Shown here: piece after piece, positions 25,389-36,708 of the stretch
Position numbering within the stretch: the stretch's first letter is position 1
Layout: every line of letters begins with the position of its first letter
Program-made: the position numbers and the translations under genes
The notes under the pieces: model-generated
Seen by the model: only the letters and a program-made list of their open reading frames with translations
Databases searched by the model: none
What the model was told of the DNA's origin: nothing
DNA from: Poa pratensis
Taxonomy: Eukaryota > Streptophyta > Magnoliopsida > Poales > Poaceae
Assembly: GCA_947311845.1 (NCBI GenBank)
Contig: CAMZMU010000034.1
Coordinates: 85,666,325 to 85,730,324 of the forward strand
Length of the DNA: 64,000 bases
Direction of reading: 5' to 3'

Positions 25389-25444
25389 GCATGAATAAAA
25401 ACAAGTAGCAATATACAAGTCACCAAAACTGAAAAACGAAAACA
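25389..25444 (+). repeat. 56-bp direct repeat, left copy
   Basis: Begins GCATGAATAAAAACAA and ends AAAACA; 52 of 56 bases match the copy at 27240-27295. The pair brackets a GC-rich unit. Confidence 0.85.
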
Positions 25445-27239
25445 AGTGGCGAATTTATTATTGCAGGTTTGAATGAAAAACTAGACGGAAGGCTCGAAAT
25501 GAGCCCGACTTTGAATTAACAAAGCCAACAACTGGCTAGGAGTTACAACTTACACAAGTGCGCTGGGGATGCCAGTTTTACAATAAAAGAATAAAGACAA
25601 CAGGAGACTACCTAAGCTAAGAAACAGGAGCAACTAAAGCTTGATCCAGTCGAAGTAGCCAAGTCCTCTTGTCTTCTGTTGCATGGAAGTAGTGCCAAAA
25701 ATATCATCTTCAACCAAACTCGCCCACAGCAACATCGCCACCCAAAGCTCGAGCAAGCAAACATGCAGGACTCCAGAAACCAAAGAGGGGGCTTCAAGCA
25801 ACGCCTCCACGGAGGAACACGGCGCCCAATAGCGTCGTCGTCGTCGACAGAGTCAAGAGACCTACAAAGCTTTCTCCAAGCCCCAATCCTCCAACCAAGA
25901 TCTCGACCGTGAAAACGGCGAGGTCAAGTGGCTTCTGAAAGCACTACAACGCCAAGCCGCACCGAGAACAGGGCAGGTTGAGGCGGGGTGGAATCCAACA
26001 AACAGGGTCATGAGCTTCTAGGTGATGCCTTCACGAAGGGAAATGGCACCCGGAGGTGTCATCACCACCTGCAATGGCCGCAACCATGCACAGTTTTCAC
26101 TGGAGCTCCGGAAGAAACCCGAACACCAAATACCACCACGAGATCGAAGAGCTCGGCCACTGCTTCCGACCTACCTCCCGGAGAGGGGAAAACATGGTGC
26201 TCCAGCCCCTGCTAAGAACACCAGCGAACACGCCAGAACCAAGAACACCAACCATTCCTCCACCTCGGACGACATGAAGCCATCATGGCCCTGTCCAGCC
26301 TAGATCGAAAACTAGCACAGCAACATCGGATCTGGCCTCGCAGGACATTGGCCGCCGGAAGAAGGTGCAGCGAGCACGCATAACTCGCTGGGTGTCCCGC
26401 CATGGATCTGGGAGAGTCCCTGCACCCGAGCAGGAACACGCTCCACGGGAGAGTAGCACACGCGGTAGAGGAGAACGCCGCACGGCCACCGCAGTGGCGT
26501 GCCTGTCTAGGCAAGAATGACCGGGGAGTCCCTACTCCCGCCGGCCAGCAAGGCAGAGCAGCCCTCGCGTCGAGCGTGGCCCGGGCAGCCCAGATCGGGG
26601 CCCAAGAGACCCAGATCGGGCCCGCACGGCCCAGATCGGGCTGGCTCCAAGCCGGAGCACATGTCGCCGCCTACCTACTCTCCTCTGCAACCAGCCAGCA
26701 CGGCTGCTGCAGATGAAGCCCCACCTCAGTGACGTCCGCGAACGCCGGTGAGGCCTGGGCCGCCGCCCGCATCACCGGCCCTGCATGGCCCGGATCTGGC
26801 CGGCACGCGCGCCGGCAGCTCGCCGGAGGACGAGGACGCCGATGCGCAGGGGACGGGTGTGGCCCGCACAACCTAGATCGGGCCCGCGTGGCCGCCACTC
26901 CTCCGCCACCGAGCCGGCACGCCGGCGGCTCCACTAGGCGATGCGCCCCGAGCCGAGGAAGACCGCCGCCCTTCCTCGCGTGGGCGAGCACCGCCGCCAC
27001 GTCGCGCCCGAGGAAGAAGCACCGACGGGAAGAACGCGTCCACCGCGAGCTCCCCCCTGCCGCCTTTGTGGAGGAAGGGGGCCGCCGCCACCGCGGCGAG
27101 GCCGGCGGCAGCGGCGGGGTCGAGGTCGGCGAGAGAGGAGGCGGCCTGAGGGCTCGGGTTAGGGCGCTCCAGTGCCCGTGTGGATCACAGATTCACAGTC
27201 GTCAATTGGGGACACCTAAATGAAAGACTAAAAGCAAAT
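25445..27239 (-). mobile_element. GC-rich 1.8-kb unit between direct repeats, probable retroposon
   Basis: The low-coordinate end, read on the minus strand, has GTTGGCTTTGTTAATTCAA, GGCTCATTTCGAGCC (a hairpin) and CTAGTTTTTCATTC, a 3' tail type common on grass retroposons. The remainder (25750-27180) is GC-rich with frames on both strands but no protein family that I recognise. Three CCCAGATCGGG-type words recur at 26590-26640. The flanking 56-bp repeats suggest an insertion with an unusually long target duplication, or a later duplication. Confidence 0.4.
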
Positions 27240-27295
27240 GCATGAATAAAAACAACTAGCATTATACAAGTCACTAAAACTGAAAAACTAAAACA
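27240..27295 (+). repeat. 56-bp direct repeat, right copy
   Basis: Partner of 25389-25444, with four mismatches. Confidence 0.85.
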
Positions 27296-27505
27296 TGTAC
27301 CTGCTCTACCCTGTCGTCGTCGTGATTTCGCCTTGTACTGTAAAATCGCATACAGTCATTATCGCCCGTTCATCAGCAGCTGTTCTGAACCAAATAAAGA
27401 TTTGGAGCAGCACTGTATACACACGCGCAGAGCAGAGGAGAAGGGGGACGTGCTGCGGAGATTTCTCCCTCCGCCACCACCCTGCCGCATCTCAACGTCG
27501 TCGTC
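27296..27505 (+). promoter_or_regulatory. Gene-flank-like sequence left of the MULE; possible detached XB3 upstream region
   Basis: This stretch ends in GTCTCCATC (27506-27514), which also follows the inverted MULE end at 55479 just upstream of the XB3 gene. If the MULE is removed, this segment joins the XB3 5' region (reverse complement of 55469 downwards). That it was the XB3 upstream region is inference from this shared target duplication. Confidence 0.4.
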
Positions 27506-27514
27506 GTCTCCATC

Positions 27515-27624
27515 GGGGAATTTTATTTTTTGCCCCTCTTTACTTGGTACCTCTCTTATTTGCCCTATTTTACTTTGACATCTCTTTCTTGCCACACTTT
27601 TCTTTGGAACTTTATTATTTGCCC
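27515..27624 (+). repeat. MULE left terminal inverted repeat
   Basis: About 110 bp that match, inverted, 48906-49014, and in direct orientation 55479-55590. Preceded by the 9-bp flank GTCTCCATC. Confidence 0.9.
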
Positions 27625-28071
27625 CTCTGACAGATTGGGTCCACACTTAATTACCGAAATACCCTTTTCCTGGATCGATCGAGTGGAGAAGTCAATTGTT
27701 CGTTCGTTCCAGTTCCCGACCGGTCCTGTCCGTCCCAAGCAGAGGAACCAGGCGGCGGCGGCGGCAACTCCACGGCGGCCGGGCTAGAGAGGGAAGTGGC
27801 GGAACTCCCGCAGCGGCGGAAACCTCGACGGCGCAAGGTACTACTCCTACCCTAGGGCGGCGGCGGCAACTCTCACGGCTGAGAGCTGAGCTAGGGTTAG
27901 ATATTTCGGGCTCTGCCGTCCGTCGGGGACGAGCTGGCTGCAGCTCCCCTGTTTTGATTCGATTTGTTGCTCGTCCTTGCTCCTCCTTATTGTCCGCCGT
28001 TTTCGTTTTGAATGCACAGGATTGGATGCACATGATGGATTTTGGATGAATTTTTGCGGCTAATTGTTCTG

Positions 28072-31000
28072 ATGGTTGAAGTAGACGGAGGCAACGACGT
28101 CGGTCCCGTCGAGCCTGTCTCTGCAGTGCCGCAAAGGTGAAGAAATTTCTTTGACCATTGTAGTGTACAAGATTTAATTGTTAAAACTAACCCAAAGTTT
28201 CCAAACTTTGCTCACTGTCATTAGGGATCCGTGTGTGTATACAGTAACTGTTAGAGTAGCAGCTTATGTGGCAATATTCGAAGATGGTAGGCAGGAAGTG
28301 GTGGAAAAACACGACGTTGTGTTCCAAATTGACATTGCAGGCGGGCTGACATTTGTTAAGTTCCACCAAATTTTGGCGGAACATATCAAAATGGGGCCAG
28401 GCCAGGTGGTGCAGCTATCTGCACTTGACAAGAATTTTATGACTCTTGAACCACTTAACTGTGGTGAAGAGCTCATAATGCATTTTATTGGGGCTCAGAG
28501 AGACTTTGAGAACAAAGTTTCATTTATGTTGGGTGATGTAGTTACCTTGGAGACACCTAATGCAAAAAAAATCTAGCAAGAAGAGAGCTCCCAAGAGGCC
28601 ACCTGCTCCCAAAAAGCCACCTGCTCCAAAAAAAAGCCTCGAGCCCCCAAAAAGCCACCCGCTCCCAAAAAACAACAGCCCCCAAAAAGCAATCCGCTCC
28701 CAAAAAAACAGCAGCCCCAAAAAGCCACCTGCCCACAAGGAAAGTACTAACGAAACATCTCCAAATTCTCTAGATTGCGGTGCTACCTCATCGGTTGTTG
28801 TGGACAATGTCCCATTGTCTGCTTATGAGATGGGGCGAACAATGGGTAGTCAATACCGTGTTGATGATGCAGAATTCTCTATCTTTGAAGATGAGATGCA
28901 GTCCACTGTGCACTCTGAAACTGGTTGTCAAATGAATGACAACAATGATATGTGTGTGTCATCTATGGTGCTTGGTGCAGAATCACCTATTGATTGGAGC
29001 CTCATTGAGATAGCTCCTCCTGAACCAGATGATGTTGATATTCCCATATCTGAAGAAAATTTGTGCAATGTGCTTGGTATCGAGGATGATACTGAGGCTC
29101 CTGAAGCACCTCCTTCTCCTCCCGGTGAAGGCGTGTACATGACAGATGAAGAGGACCAACAACTCTTGGTGGAGGCTGCCATACCTGTTGATGATAGTGT
29201 ACCCGTCGAGGAGGAGATTTTATATGACAAAGATAACCCCTCTATGTACCTTGGGGGATTGTTTCCTTCAATGGAAGATTTCAGGATGGCTATCAAACAA
29301 TATGCTATTAAAAGAGAAATTGAAATTTGGGGTTCTAAAAGTGACAAAACAAGATATCTTGGGCAATGCCTGGCTGAAGGTTGCCCATGGAGGATAACGG
29401 CTCGTCTCGGGCTGATGGGAAGACAATAAGGGTGAAATGTTTTGATGACATTTTATCTATGAAATCTTATTTGTAGACTTCTTTCGGTTATGTTATTTAT
29501 ATCTTGTGTATACATGTTACCAAGATATCCTTTTTTGATGGGCTTATTTTGTTTATACAGGTTACCAAGATATCCTTGAAACACAAGTGCTCATCTACGA
29601 GTAGGGTCACAAGCATCATGGCAACTCAAGGATGGATAGCAAGCAAGTCAATTAGCATACTTCAGAAGGACCCTACCATTGGATGCAAAGATTTGCAAGA
29701 TAAGCTAGAAGAAAAATATGGCTTGACACTTGAATATCAAAATGTGTGGCAGGGCAAACATAGAGCAGAGAAGGAGATTTATGGTAGTATGAAGCAAAGT
29801 TTTCAGCATTTGTTTAACTTTAAAGCGGAAGTTGAGCTGAGATCTCCAGGCAGCATTGTTGAGGTGGATGTGAAGAAAGTTAACGGTAAAATTCATTTTA
29901 ACCGATTCTTTATGGCTCTTAAGCCTTGCATTGACGGCTTCCTAGCTGGTTGTAGACCTTATCTTAGCATAGACTCAACTGCACTCAATGGTAGATGGAG
30001 AGGTCACCTTGCTTCTTGCACAACATTAGATGGTCATAATTGGATGTTCCCTGTAGCAATTGCATTTATTGATTCTGAAACTGAAGATAATTGGACTTGG
30101 TTCATGTCACAACTCAACAAAGCATTAGGCCCAGTTTCTCCTCTAGCTATATGTACAGATGCATGTAAAGGCTTGGAAAACGCTGTCAAAAATGTTTTCT
30201 CTGCTGCTGAGCAAAGAGAGTGTTTTAGGCATTTGATGGGGAACTTTGCTAAGAAATTTAAGGGTGATGTTTTTAGCAGAATGTGGCTAGCTGCAAGGGC
30301 CTACAGGCCGCAGGTTTTTAATTATCACATGAACAAAGTGATAGCCGGATCCCCTGAAGTTGATGCATATTTGAAAATGTACCACAACTTGAAATGGATG
30401 AGATGCATGTTTGACTCTTCTATTAAATATGATTACATCAACAACAACCTTGCCGAGTCTTTCAATGCATGGATTAAGGATTACAAAGACTTGCCGGTTG
30501 ATGAGCTTGCGGACACATCACGAGAGATGATGATGAAACTTTTTCACAAAAGGAGAAGAATTGGGGTGAAATTGTGTGGACGGATAATTCCGGCTGTCAT
30601 TCAACAGATCTTCAATACGACTAGAGGTCTTCATCATTTGAAAGTTGGGAAATCTGGGAATGGGAGTTGTGAGGTGAAGGACACAAGTAAATATAATCTG
30701 AGGCATGTTGTGAAGATAGACAAAAAGGAGTGTACATGATTGGAGTGGCAGCACACTGGAAAGCCTTGTGACCATGCACTCGCATTCTTGCTAGAGAGAA
30801 GGAACCCCATTTGGGAAGACTATGTTGACGAGTACTTCTCGTTGGAAAGGCAGCTTATGCCGGAGAGATTGAGCCAATGACAAATAGGTCTCAGTGGCCA
30901 CTTGTTGAGATGGAATTTGACATGCAAGCTCCAATTGACAAGCCAAGAGGTTGTGACAGGCCTAGAAAGAACAGATTTAAGGGATTTCTCGAAGGTGGAG

Positions 31001-31470
31001 ATGGTGGGCCTAAGAAGAAGGAAGAGCCTAAACGCTTGGGCAGCCAAAACAGGTGCAAAAGATGCTCAGAATTAGGCCACAGGCAATCCACATGTCCTTT
31101 GAATGGTCCCAAACCAATGTATTCATTAAGGTCTTTTCCTTTGTTTGTTATTTTTTGTATACTAATTTTGCCTTTCCTTGCTTCATGGACAGGAAAAGGA
31201 AGAAGAGAGCGAGACGTTATCCAAATGATGATGAAGATACTCCCAATTCTCCAAATGTTCAAAGCACTCCTAAAAGTCAAATGATCACCATTCCCACAAG
31301 TCTTCAAGGCAGCCCAAGCCCTATAACAAGAAGTAGATTGGCTCTTGCCTTGGCCGAAGAGGAGGCGTCCCACCTAGCTGCATCTAACATCCAGAACATG
31401 ACGACGATGACTATTCCTGTAAGTCTTCAAGGCAGCCCCAGTCCCATCACAAGGAGGAGGTTGGCACTTG
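28072..31470 (+). pseudogene. MULE transposase (MuDR family), disrupted
   Basis: Exon 1 is 28072-28136 (starts MVEVDGG), exon 2 begins at 28225 and a third exon begins near 29562. Domains in order: N-terminal region; Pro/Lys-rich PAPKK repeats (~28600); DUF/FAR1-like CPWRITAR segment (~29385); MULE DDE core with Asp at 29972 (SIDSTALNG), Asp at 30158 (CTDACKGL) and Glu at 30455 (NNLAESFNAWI), about 62 and 99 residues apart; a SWIM zinc finger; a CCHC knuckle (CKRCSELGHRQSTC, ~31056); and two copies of a SLQGSPSPITR-RLALAL repeat. Lesions: an extra A in the run near 28565; a lost base near 29410; TGA (30737-30739) in place of the second SWIM Cys; a lost base near 30850; and the CACTA insertion at 31471. 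The C-terminus resumes after 47480 (ANKEPSQLAAP, stop near 47553). Confidence 0.9.
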
Positions 31471-32174
31471 CACTAGTACAGAACGACACATCGGATACCC
31501 CTCTATGGCAACGGCAAGAGTTAGGCGACGAAAAATGAGCTCCGCGCGCTTCCGCGAGTGCGCGCACGCGCTAGTCGGTCGATGGGCCCGACACAATGGT
31601 AACGGAGGCTGAAAAGATCTCCGTTGCTCATATATAGGCAACGGAGGAAAGAATATCTCCGTTGCTGATATTTCCACATCAGAAACGGAGATCGGTCTAT
31701 CTCCGTTTCCCATGTGAAGGCACATTAAGCGGTGCCGGTATTAATATCTCCCACTCCCACTAGTACAGAACGACACATCGGATACCCCTCTATGGAAACG
31801 GCAGGTGTTAGGCGACAGAGAATCGCGATTTTAGCGTTGCGGACGAGGCCTGGCAGAGGCTGGTCCATCAACATTGGTTACGGAGAATTTTATATCTCCG
31901 TTACCAAAAGTATTGGCAACGGTCATAAATTTGTCTCCGTTTCCAATATGTATCTCTATGGCTACGGTTGTTTATGTATATCCGTTTGCGATGTGCTTGG
32001 GAAATTGCAGTTGCAATCTGGAAGCGCGCCTGTTCAATGCGGCTTAATTCACGAGGGATTGGAACCGCCTGATCGACGCTAATAAAATGTGACTGGAACC
32101 GCGCGAAGCCAGGCAGGTCCCGCATTCTCCCCTTCGTTCTCTCCCACATTATCTACCACACTAGCACAACCGCC

Positions 32175-32633
32175 ATGGCGGAACCCTGGTGGCAGAACGA
32201 GGAAGTCCCGAGCGACGACGCGAGCGCGGAAGACCGCGGTGAAGTTCCATGGTGGGATCAAGACGGGCTGCCGGACTCGGACCCCGACGACTCGGACCCG
32301 CCATCTTCACGCTCTGTAGAAGACGACTCCAACGACTCGGACCCGCCGTCTTCACGTGAAGGAGAAGACGACTCCGAAGAGGATGAGTCGCCGGAGGAAG
32401 AGGAGCCGGAGGACCTGCCGGAGCCGTATTATTCTAGCCAGGAAGAATACGACGCCGCCGACGACGACGACGACGAGGAGGTGTCGGAGGAGGCTCCGAG
32501 GAGGAGGCATCGGATGAGGCGCCGGAGGAGGAGGCGCCTGTGGAAAAGGCAACCGGCAAGAAGCGACGCCGCGCCACGGATGACAATGGCGTGGAGGCAG
32601 GGCGTAAGCAGAACAAGTAGAGCAGATAGTTAG
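32175..32633 (+). CDS. Acidic hypothetical protein in CACTA-2 (152 aa)
   Basis: The ATG lies in a good context (CCGCCATGG). The protein is strongly acidic: tandem DSDPPSSR / DDSN-DSDPPSSR blocks (residues ~38-60), then Glu/Asp-rich runs to about residue 105, then an Arg-rich tail of ~25 residues. It has no recognised family. A similar start (ATGGCGAACCC at 42913) is present in CACTA-1, which suggests an element-carried gene rather than random DNA. A frameshift may produce the Arg-rich tail, since the acidic frame ends abruptly near 32510. Confidence 0.4.
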   Translation: MAEPWWQNEEVPSDDASAEDRGEVPWWDQDGLPDSDPDDSDPPSSRSVEDDSNDSDPPSSREGEDDSEEDESPEEEEPEDLPEPYYSSQEEYDAADDDDDEEVSEEAPRRRHRMRRRRRRRLWKRQPARSDAAPRMTMAWRQGVSRTSRADS

Positions 32634-33059
32634 TTCAATTACTCTATCGATCCTTTGTAAGTAGGCCCAGTGTGTCAGTGAAGAAATTAGAGGAAACGGT
32701 TGTTTATCGCCTCCGTTTGCGATGTTATTATATGCTATAAATGTGCCACTGCGGCAACCCTAACGCTCTCGCTCTCACTCTCACTCTCACTCCACAGTCA
32801 TAGTGTGGCGGCGGCTCCAGACCTAACCCTTATCTCGCAGATCTGAGCGGCGCGTCCGGCCGGCATCGTCGCCGTGCATCTTCCCCCTGCGGCGCGTCGG
32901 CGCATCTTCCCCCTGCGGAGCGTCGGCGCATCTTCCCCCAGCGGCACGTCGTGAGCCGCCGCGCATCCCCCCCCAGCGGCTCGTCGGCGAGCCGCCGCGC
33001 ATCTTCCCCGAGTATGTCGCCGACGCGGATCTGCTGGTCTATTGCCGTGCATCTTCCCC

Positions 33060-33480
33060 GGGTATGTAGCCGACTAGATCTTACATTTTGTTTAAAGTAG
33101 TACAGAAAACTTGTCTAGTATTTGAAGTCTAGTATTGTGTTCTGTCTAGTGCCGATGATGAATACACCCCTCGACACTAGATCTTACATTTTATTAAAGT
33201 AGCATCTACCGATCTAGTATTGTAGTATTGTCTAGTATTGTAGTATTGTGTTCTGTCTAGTATTGTAGTACTGCCGATGATGAATACGCCCCTCAACACT
33301 AGATCTTACATTTTTTTTAAAGTAGCATATAAAACTTGTCTAGTATTTGAAGTCTAGTATTGTGTTGTGTTTGTTTTTAGTACTGCCGATGATGAAAACA
33401 TTACCTTCAACTTGTCTAGTATTTGAAGTCTAGTATTGTGTTGTGTTTGTTTTTAGTATTTGAAGTCTAATAGATTAATT
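33060..33480 (+). repeat. Tandem repeat, ~110-120 bp unit, about 3.5 copies
   Basis: The unit contains ACTAGATCTTACATTTT, AAAGTAGCAT, TTGTCTAGTATTTGAAGTC and GCCGATGATGAATAC, recurring at about 33073, 33177 and 33297 with partial copies after that. It belongs to the CACTA-2 interior. Confidence 0.75.
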
Positions 33481-33828
33481 TCAACCCTTTGTCAATGTGC
33501 TAATCCTCGTTATGGTTTTGTGTAGCTAGTGTATGAAGTAATAGTATATTTCGGCGACAATGCATAAAAATGGTGAGGCAATTGAAGGTAACATCACCTT
33601 CAAGTTCTGCCTCCAAATCGTTTCGATCGGACAGCAAGCACACGGATATAGCCGCTTAAGGTGTAAACTGTTTTCATCTTAAATTGTATTTATGTCATGT
33701 AGCATCATATTTGGCTCTTTTCTAACTAGACATCCATGTATTTTATATGCAGAAGCGCCATGCAGATCCAAACAAGCTTTAAAAGAGCTAAATACAAAGT
33801 GGGATCATATCCGTGAACCGTCGTTGTT

Positions 33829-33902
33829 GTGACGTTTCGCTGCACTGTTCAAAACACTTTTTTTAATTAAGAGTGTCTTGGACAGTGTAGCCGAAATGTC
33901 AC
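33829..33902. repeat. Imperfect hairpin in CACTA-2
   Basis: GTGACGTTTCGCTGCACTG pairs with CAGTGTAGCCGAAATGTCAC across a loop containing TTTTTTTAATTAAG. It could be a source of small RNA or a remnant of a MITE; no TSD is obvious. Confidence 0.5.
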
Positions 33903-33951
33903 AGCGGTGACGTTATTATATTTCGGCGACACCGTCCAAGATGGAGCAAGC

Positions 33952-35573
33952 TGATACGTCTCCAACGTATCCATAATTTCTGCTGTTCCATGCTTATATT
34001 ATACCATTTGCTACATGTTTTATATACACTTCGTATCACTTTTATGCATTTTCTGGGACTAACCTATTAACAAGATGCCACAGTGCCAGTTCCCTGTTTT
34101 CTGCTGTTTTTGGTTTCAGAAAGTTACTTCTGGAAATATTCTCGGAATTGCACGAAACAAAAGGCCAGGTCCCTATTTTTCCAGCACGTACACGGAGTCC
34201 GAAGGAGAGACGAAGAGAGCCACGAGGTGGCCAAACCACACCAGGCGCGGTGGGCCCACCGCCGCGCCTGCAGTGGTTTGGGCCCCTCGGGGTCCGCCGA
34301 CATCGCCCCTTCGCCTATTTATTCCCCGAGACGCGAAAACCCTAAAACACCGAGCCTTTCATCCAGAACATATTCGCTGCCGCCGCCGTCGTCAACCCTA
34401 ACTCGGGGGGTTCTGAAGCTCTTCCCGGCACCCTGCCGGAGAGGGGAATCATCACCGGAGGGCTCTACATCGCCATGCCCGCCTCCGGAGTGATGCGTGA
34501 GTAGTTCATCCTTGGACTATGGGTCCATAGCAGTAGCTAGATGGTTGTCTTCTCCACTTGTGCCATCATGTTTAGATCTTGTGAGCTGCCTATCATGATC
34601 AAGATCATCTTATTGTAATGCTACATGTTGTGTTTGCTGGGATCTGACTTATATTGATACCTATGTGGAGCTGAATATTATATTATCATGTCTATGTCAT
34701 TTGTGATCTTGCATGCTCTCCGTTACTTGTTGAAGCCTTGGCCAAGTGAATACTTGTACTCCAAGAGGGGGTATTTATGCATGATAGTTGGGTTCAACCT
34801 CTATTTAACCTGGGATAGTGACAGCAAGTTCTAAGGTTGTAGATGTGTTGTTGCCACTAGGGGTAAAACAGCAATGCTTTATTCAAGGATGAATGTATTG
34901 TTTACATTACGCACATTACTTAATGCAATTGTCTGTTGCTTGCAACTTAATACTGGAAGGGGTACGGATGTTAACCGGAAAGTGGACTATTTAGGCATAG
35001 ATGCATGCTGGATAGCGGTCTATGTACTTTGTCGTAATGCCCAAATGAATCTCATAGTAGACACCACAGCTCACACATGCATGTTATATGCACTTATCAA
35101 TTGTCAATTGCCCAGCTGTAATTTGTTTACCCAGCATGTTAGTTATCTTATTGGAGAGACACCACTAGTGAACTGTGGACCCCGGTCCATTCTTTTACAT
35201 CTGAAATACAATCTACTGCAATCATTGTTCTCTACTGTTTTATGCAAACAAACATCATTTCCATTCGATACGTTTAACCCTTTGTTTTCAGCAAGCCGGT
35301 GAGATTGACAACCTCACTGTTAAGTTGGGGCAAAGTAATTTGATTGTGTTGTGCAGGTTCCACGTTGGCACCGGAATCCCTGGTGTTGCGCCGCACTACA
35401 CTCCTTCACCAACACCTTCGAAGCAAACCTCGTTTTCCTACTGGTTCGATTAAACCTTGGTTTCATACTGAGGGAAAACTTACTGCTGCACTCATCATAC
35501 CTTCCTCTTGGGGTTCCCAACTGACGTGTGACGTACAAGCATTGTTTCTGGCACTATTAACCTAGAGCCACCA
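33952..35573 (+). repeat. 5' LTR (1622 bp)
   Basis: Nearly identical to 40574-42185. By eye I find one clear substitution (34744 A versus C) and about nine small indels, most in G/C or repeat tracts. Confidence 0.95.
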
Positions 35574-35583
35574 ACACGTTTTC

Positions 35584-35601
35584 TGGCGCCGTTGCCGGGG
35601 A
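35584..35601 (+). promoter_or_regulatory. Primer-binding site
   Basis: TGGCGCCGTTGCCGGGGA, 10 bp after the 5' LTR. This is the PBS type used by Athila-group Gypsy elements, usually assigned to tRNA-Asp. Confidence 0.85.
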
Positions 35602-35758
35602 AAACGAATTGCTTCTGCAAGGGGAGTCTCTCACACCCAATCTCTTTACTTTGTTATTTGTCTTGCTTAGTTTATTTTTATTTAGTTTGTTTGCTCTCTT
35701 TATCAAAAACACAAAAAAATTAGTTACTTGTTTAATTCGTTTGATTTTGTTTTTCAAA

Positions 35759-36708
35759 ATGAGTACTCCTGAGAACACTAAGTTGTGTGACTTCACTAGC
35801 ACAAACAACAATGATTTCATATGCACTCCTATTGCTCCACCTGCTTCTAAGCAGAATTTTATGAAATTAAACCTGCTCTATTAAATCTTGTTATGAAAGA
35901 GCAATTTTCTGGTGTTAGTACTGATGATGCTGCTGCCCATCTTAATAACTTTGTTGAACTTTGTGAAATGCAAAAGTATAAGGATATGGATGGGGATATT
36001 ATAAAACTGAAACTTTTTCCTTTCTCCTTGAGAGGAAGAGCTAAAGAATGGTTGCTTTCTTTGCCTAGAAATAGTATTAATTCTTGGACAAAATGCAAAG
36101 ATGCTTTCATAGGGAAATATTATCCTCCTGCTAAGATTATATCCTTGAGAAGTAGCATTATGAATTTTAAACAACTTGATAATGAACATGTTGCTCAAGC
36201 TTGGGAAAGAATGAAATCTTTGGTGAAGAATTGTCCCACTCATGGACTGACTACTTGGATGATCATCCAAACCTTTTATGCAGGATTAAATTTTTCCTCA
36301 AGGAACTTATTGGATTCAGCCTCTGGAGGAACCTTTATGTCCATCACTTTAGGTGCAGCAACAAAGCTACTTGATGATATGATGATCAACTATTCCGAAT
36401 GGCACACCGAAAGAGCTCCTCAAGGTAAGAAGGTAAATTCTGTTGAAGAAACCTCCTCTTTGAGTGATAAGATTGATGCTATTATGTCTATGCTTGTGAA
36501 TGGTAGATCTCATGTTGATCCTAATAATGTTCCTTTAGCTTCATTGGTTGCTCAAGAAGAGCATGTTGATGTAAACTTCATTAAAAACAACAACTTCAAC
36601 AACAATGCTTATAGGAATAATTTTGGTAGCAACAACTCTAGGCTTTTCCTTCAAGTGGTAATGGTTATTTTAATGCTAGATCTTTTATGCCTAGTGAGGA
36701 AAGGATGA
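35759..36708 (+). pseudogene. Athila-type gag, frameshifted
   Basis: The frame starts MSTPENTKLCDF at 35759, breaks near 35865, and resumes as a Retrotrans_gag domain at 35893: LNNFVELCEMQK, LKLFPFSLRGRAKEWLLSLP, SWTKCKDAFIGKYYP, LDSASGGTFMS. It breaks again near 36640, and the continuation is the next frame. The protein would form the particle core. Confidence 0.85.

Noticed and set aside
26402..27223. Overlapping GC-rich frames on both strands as host genes
   Set aside because: Arg/Pro/Ala-rich translations on both strands without any family motif; compositional artefacts of a repeat unit.
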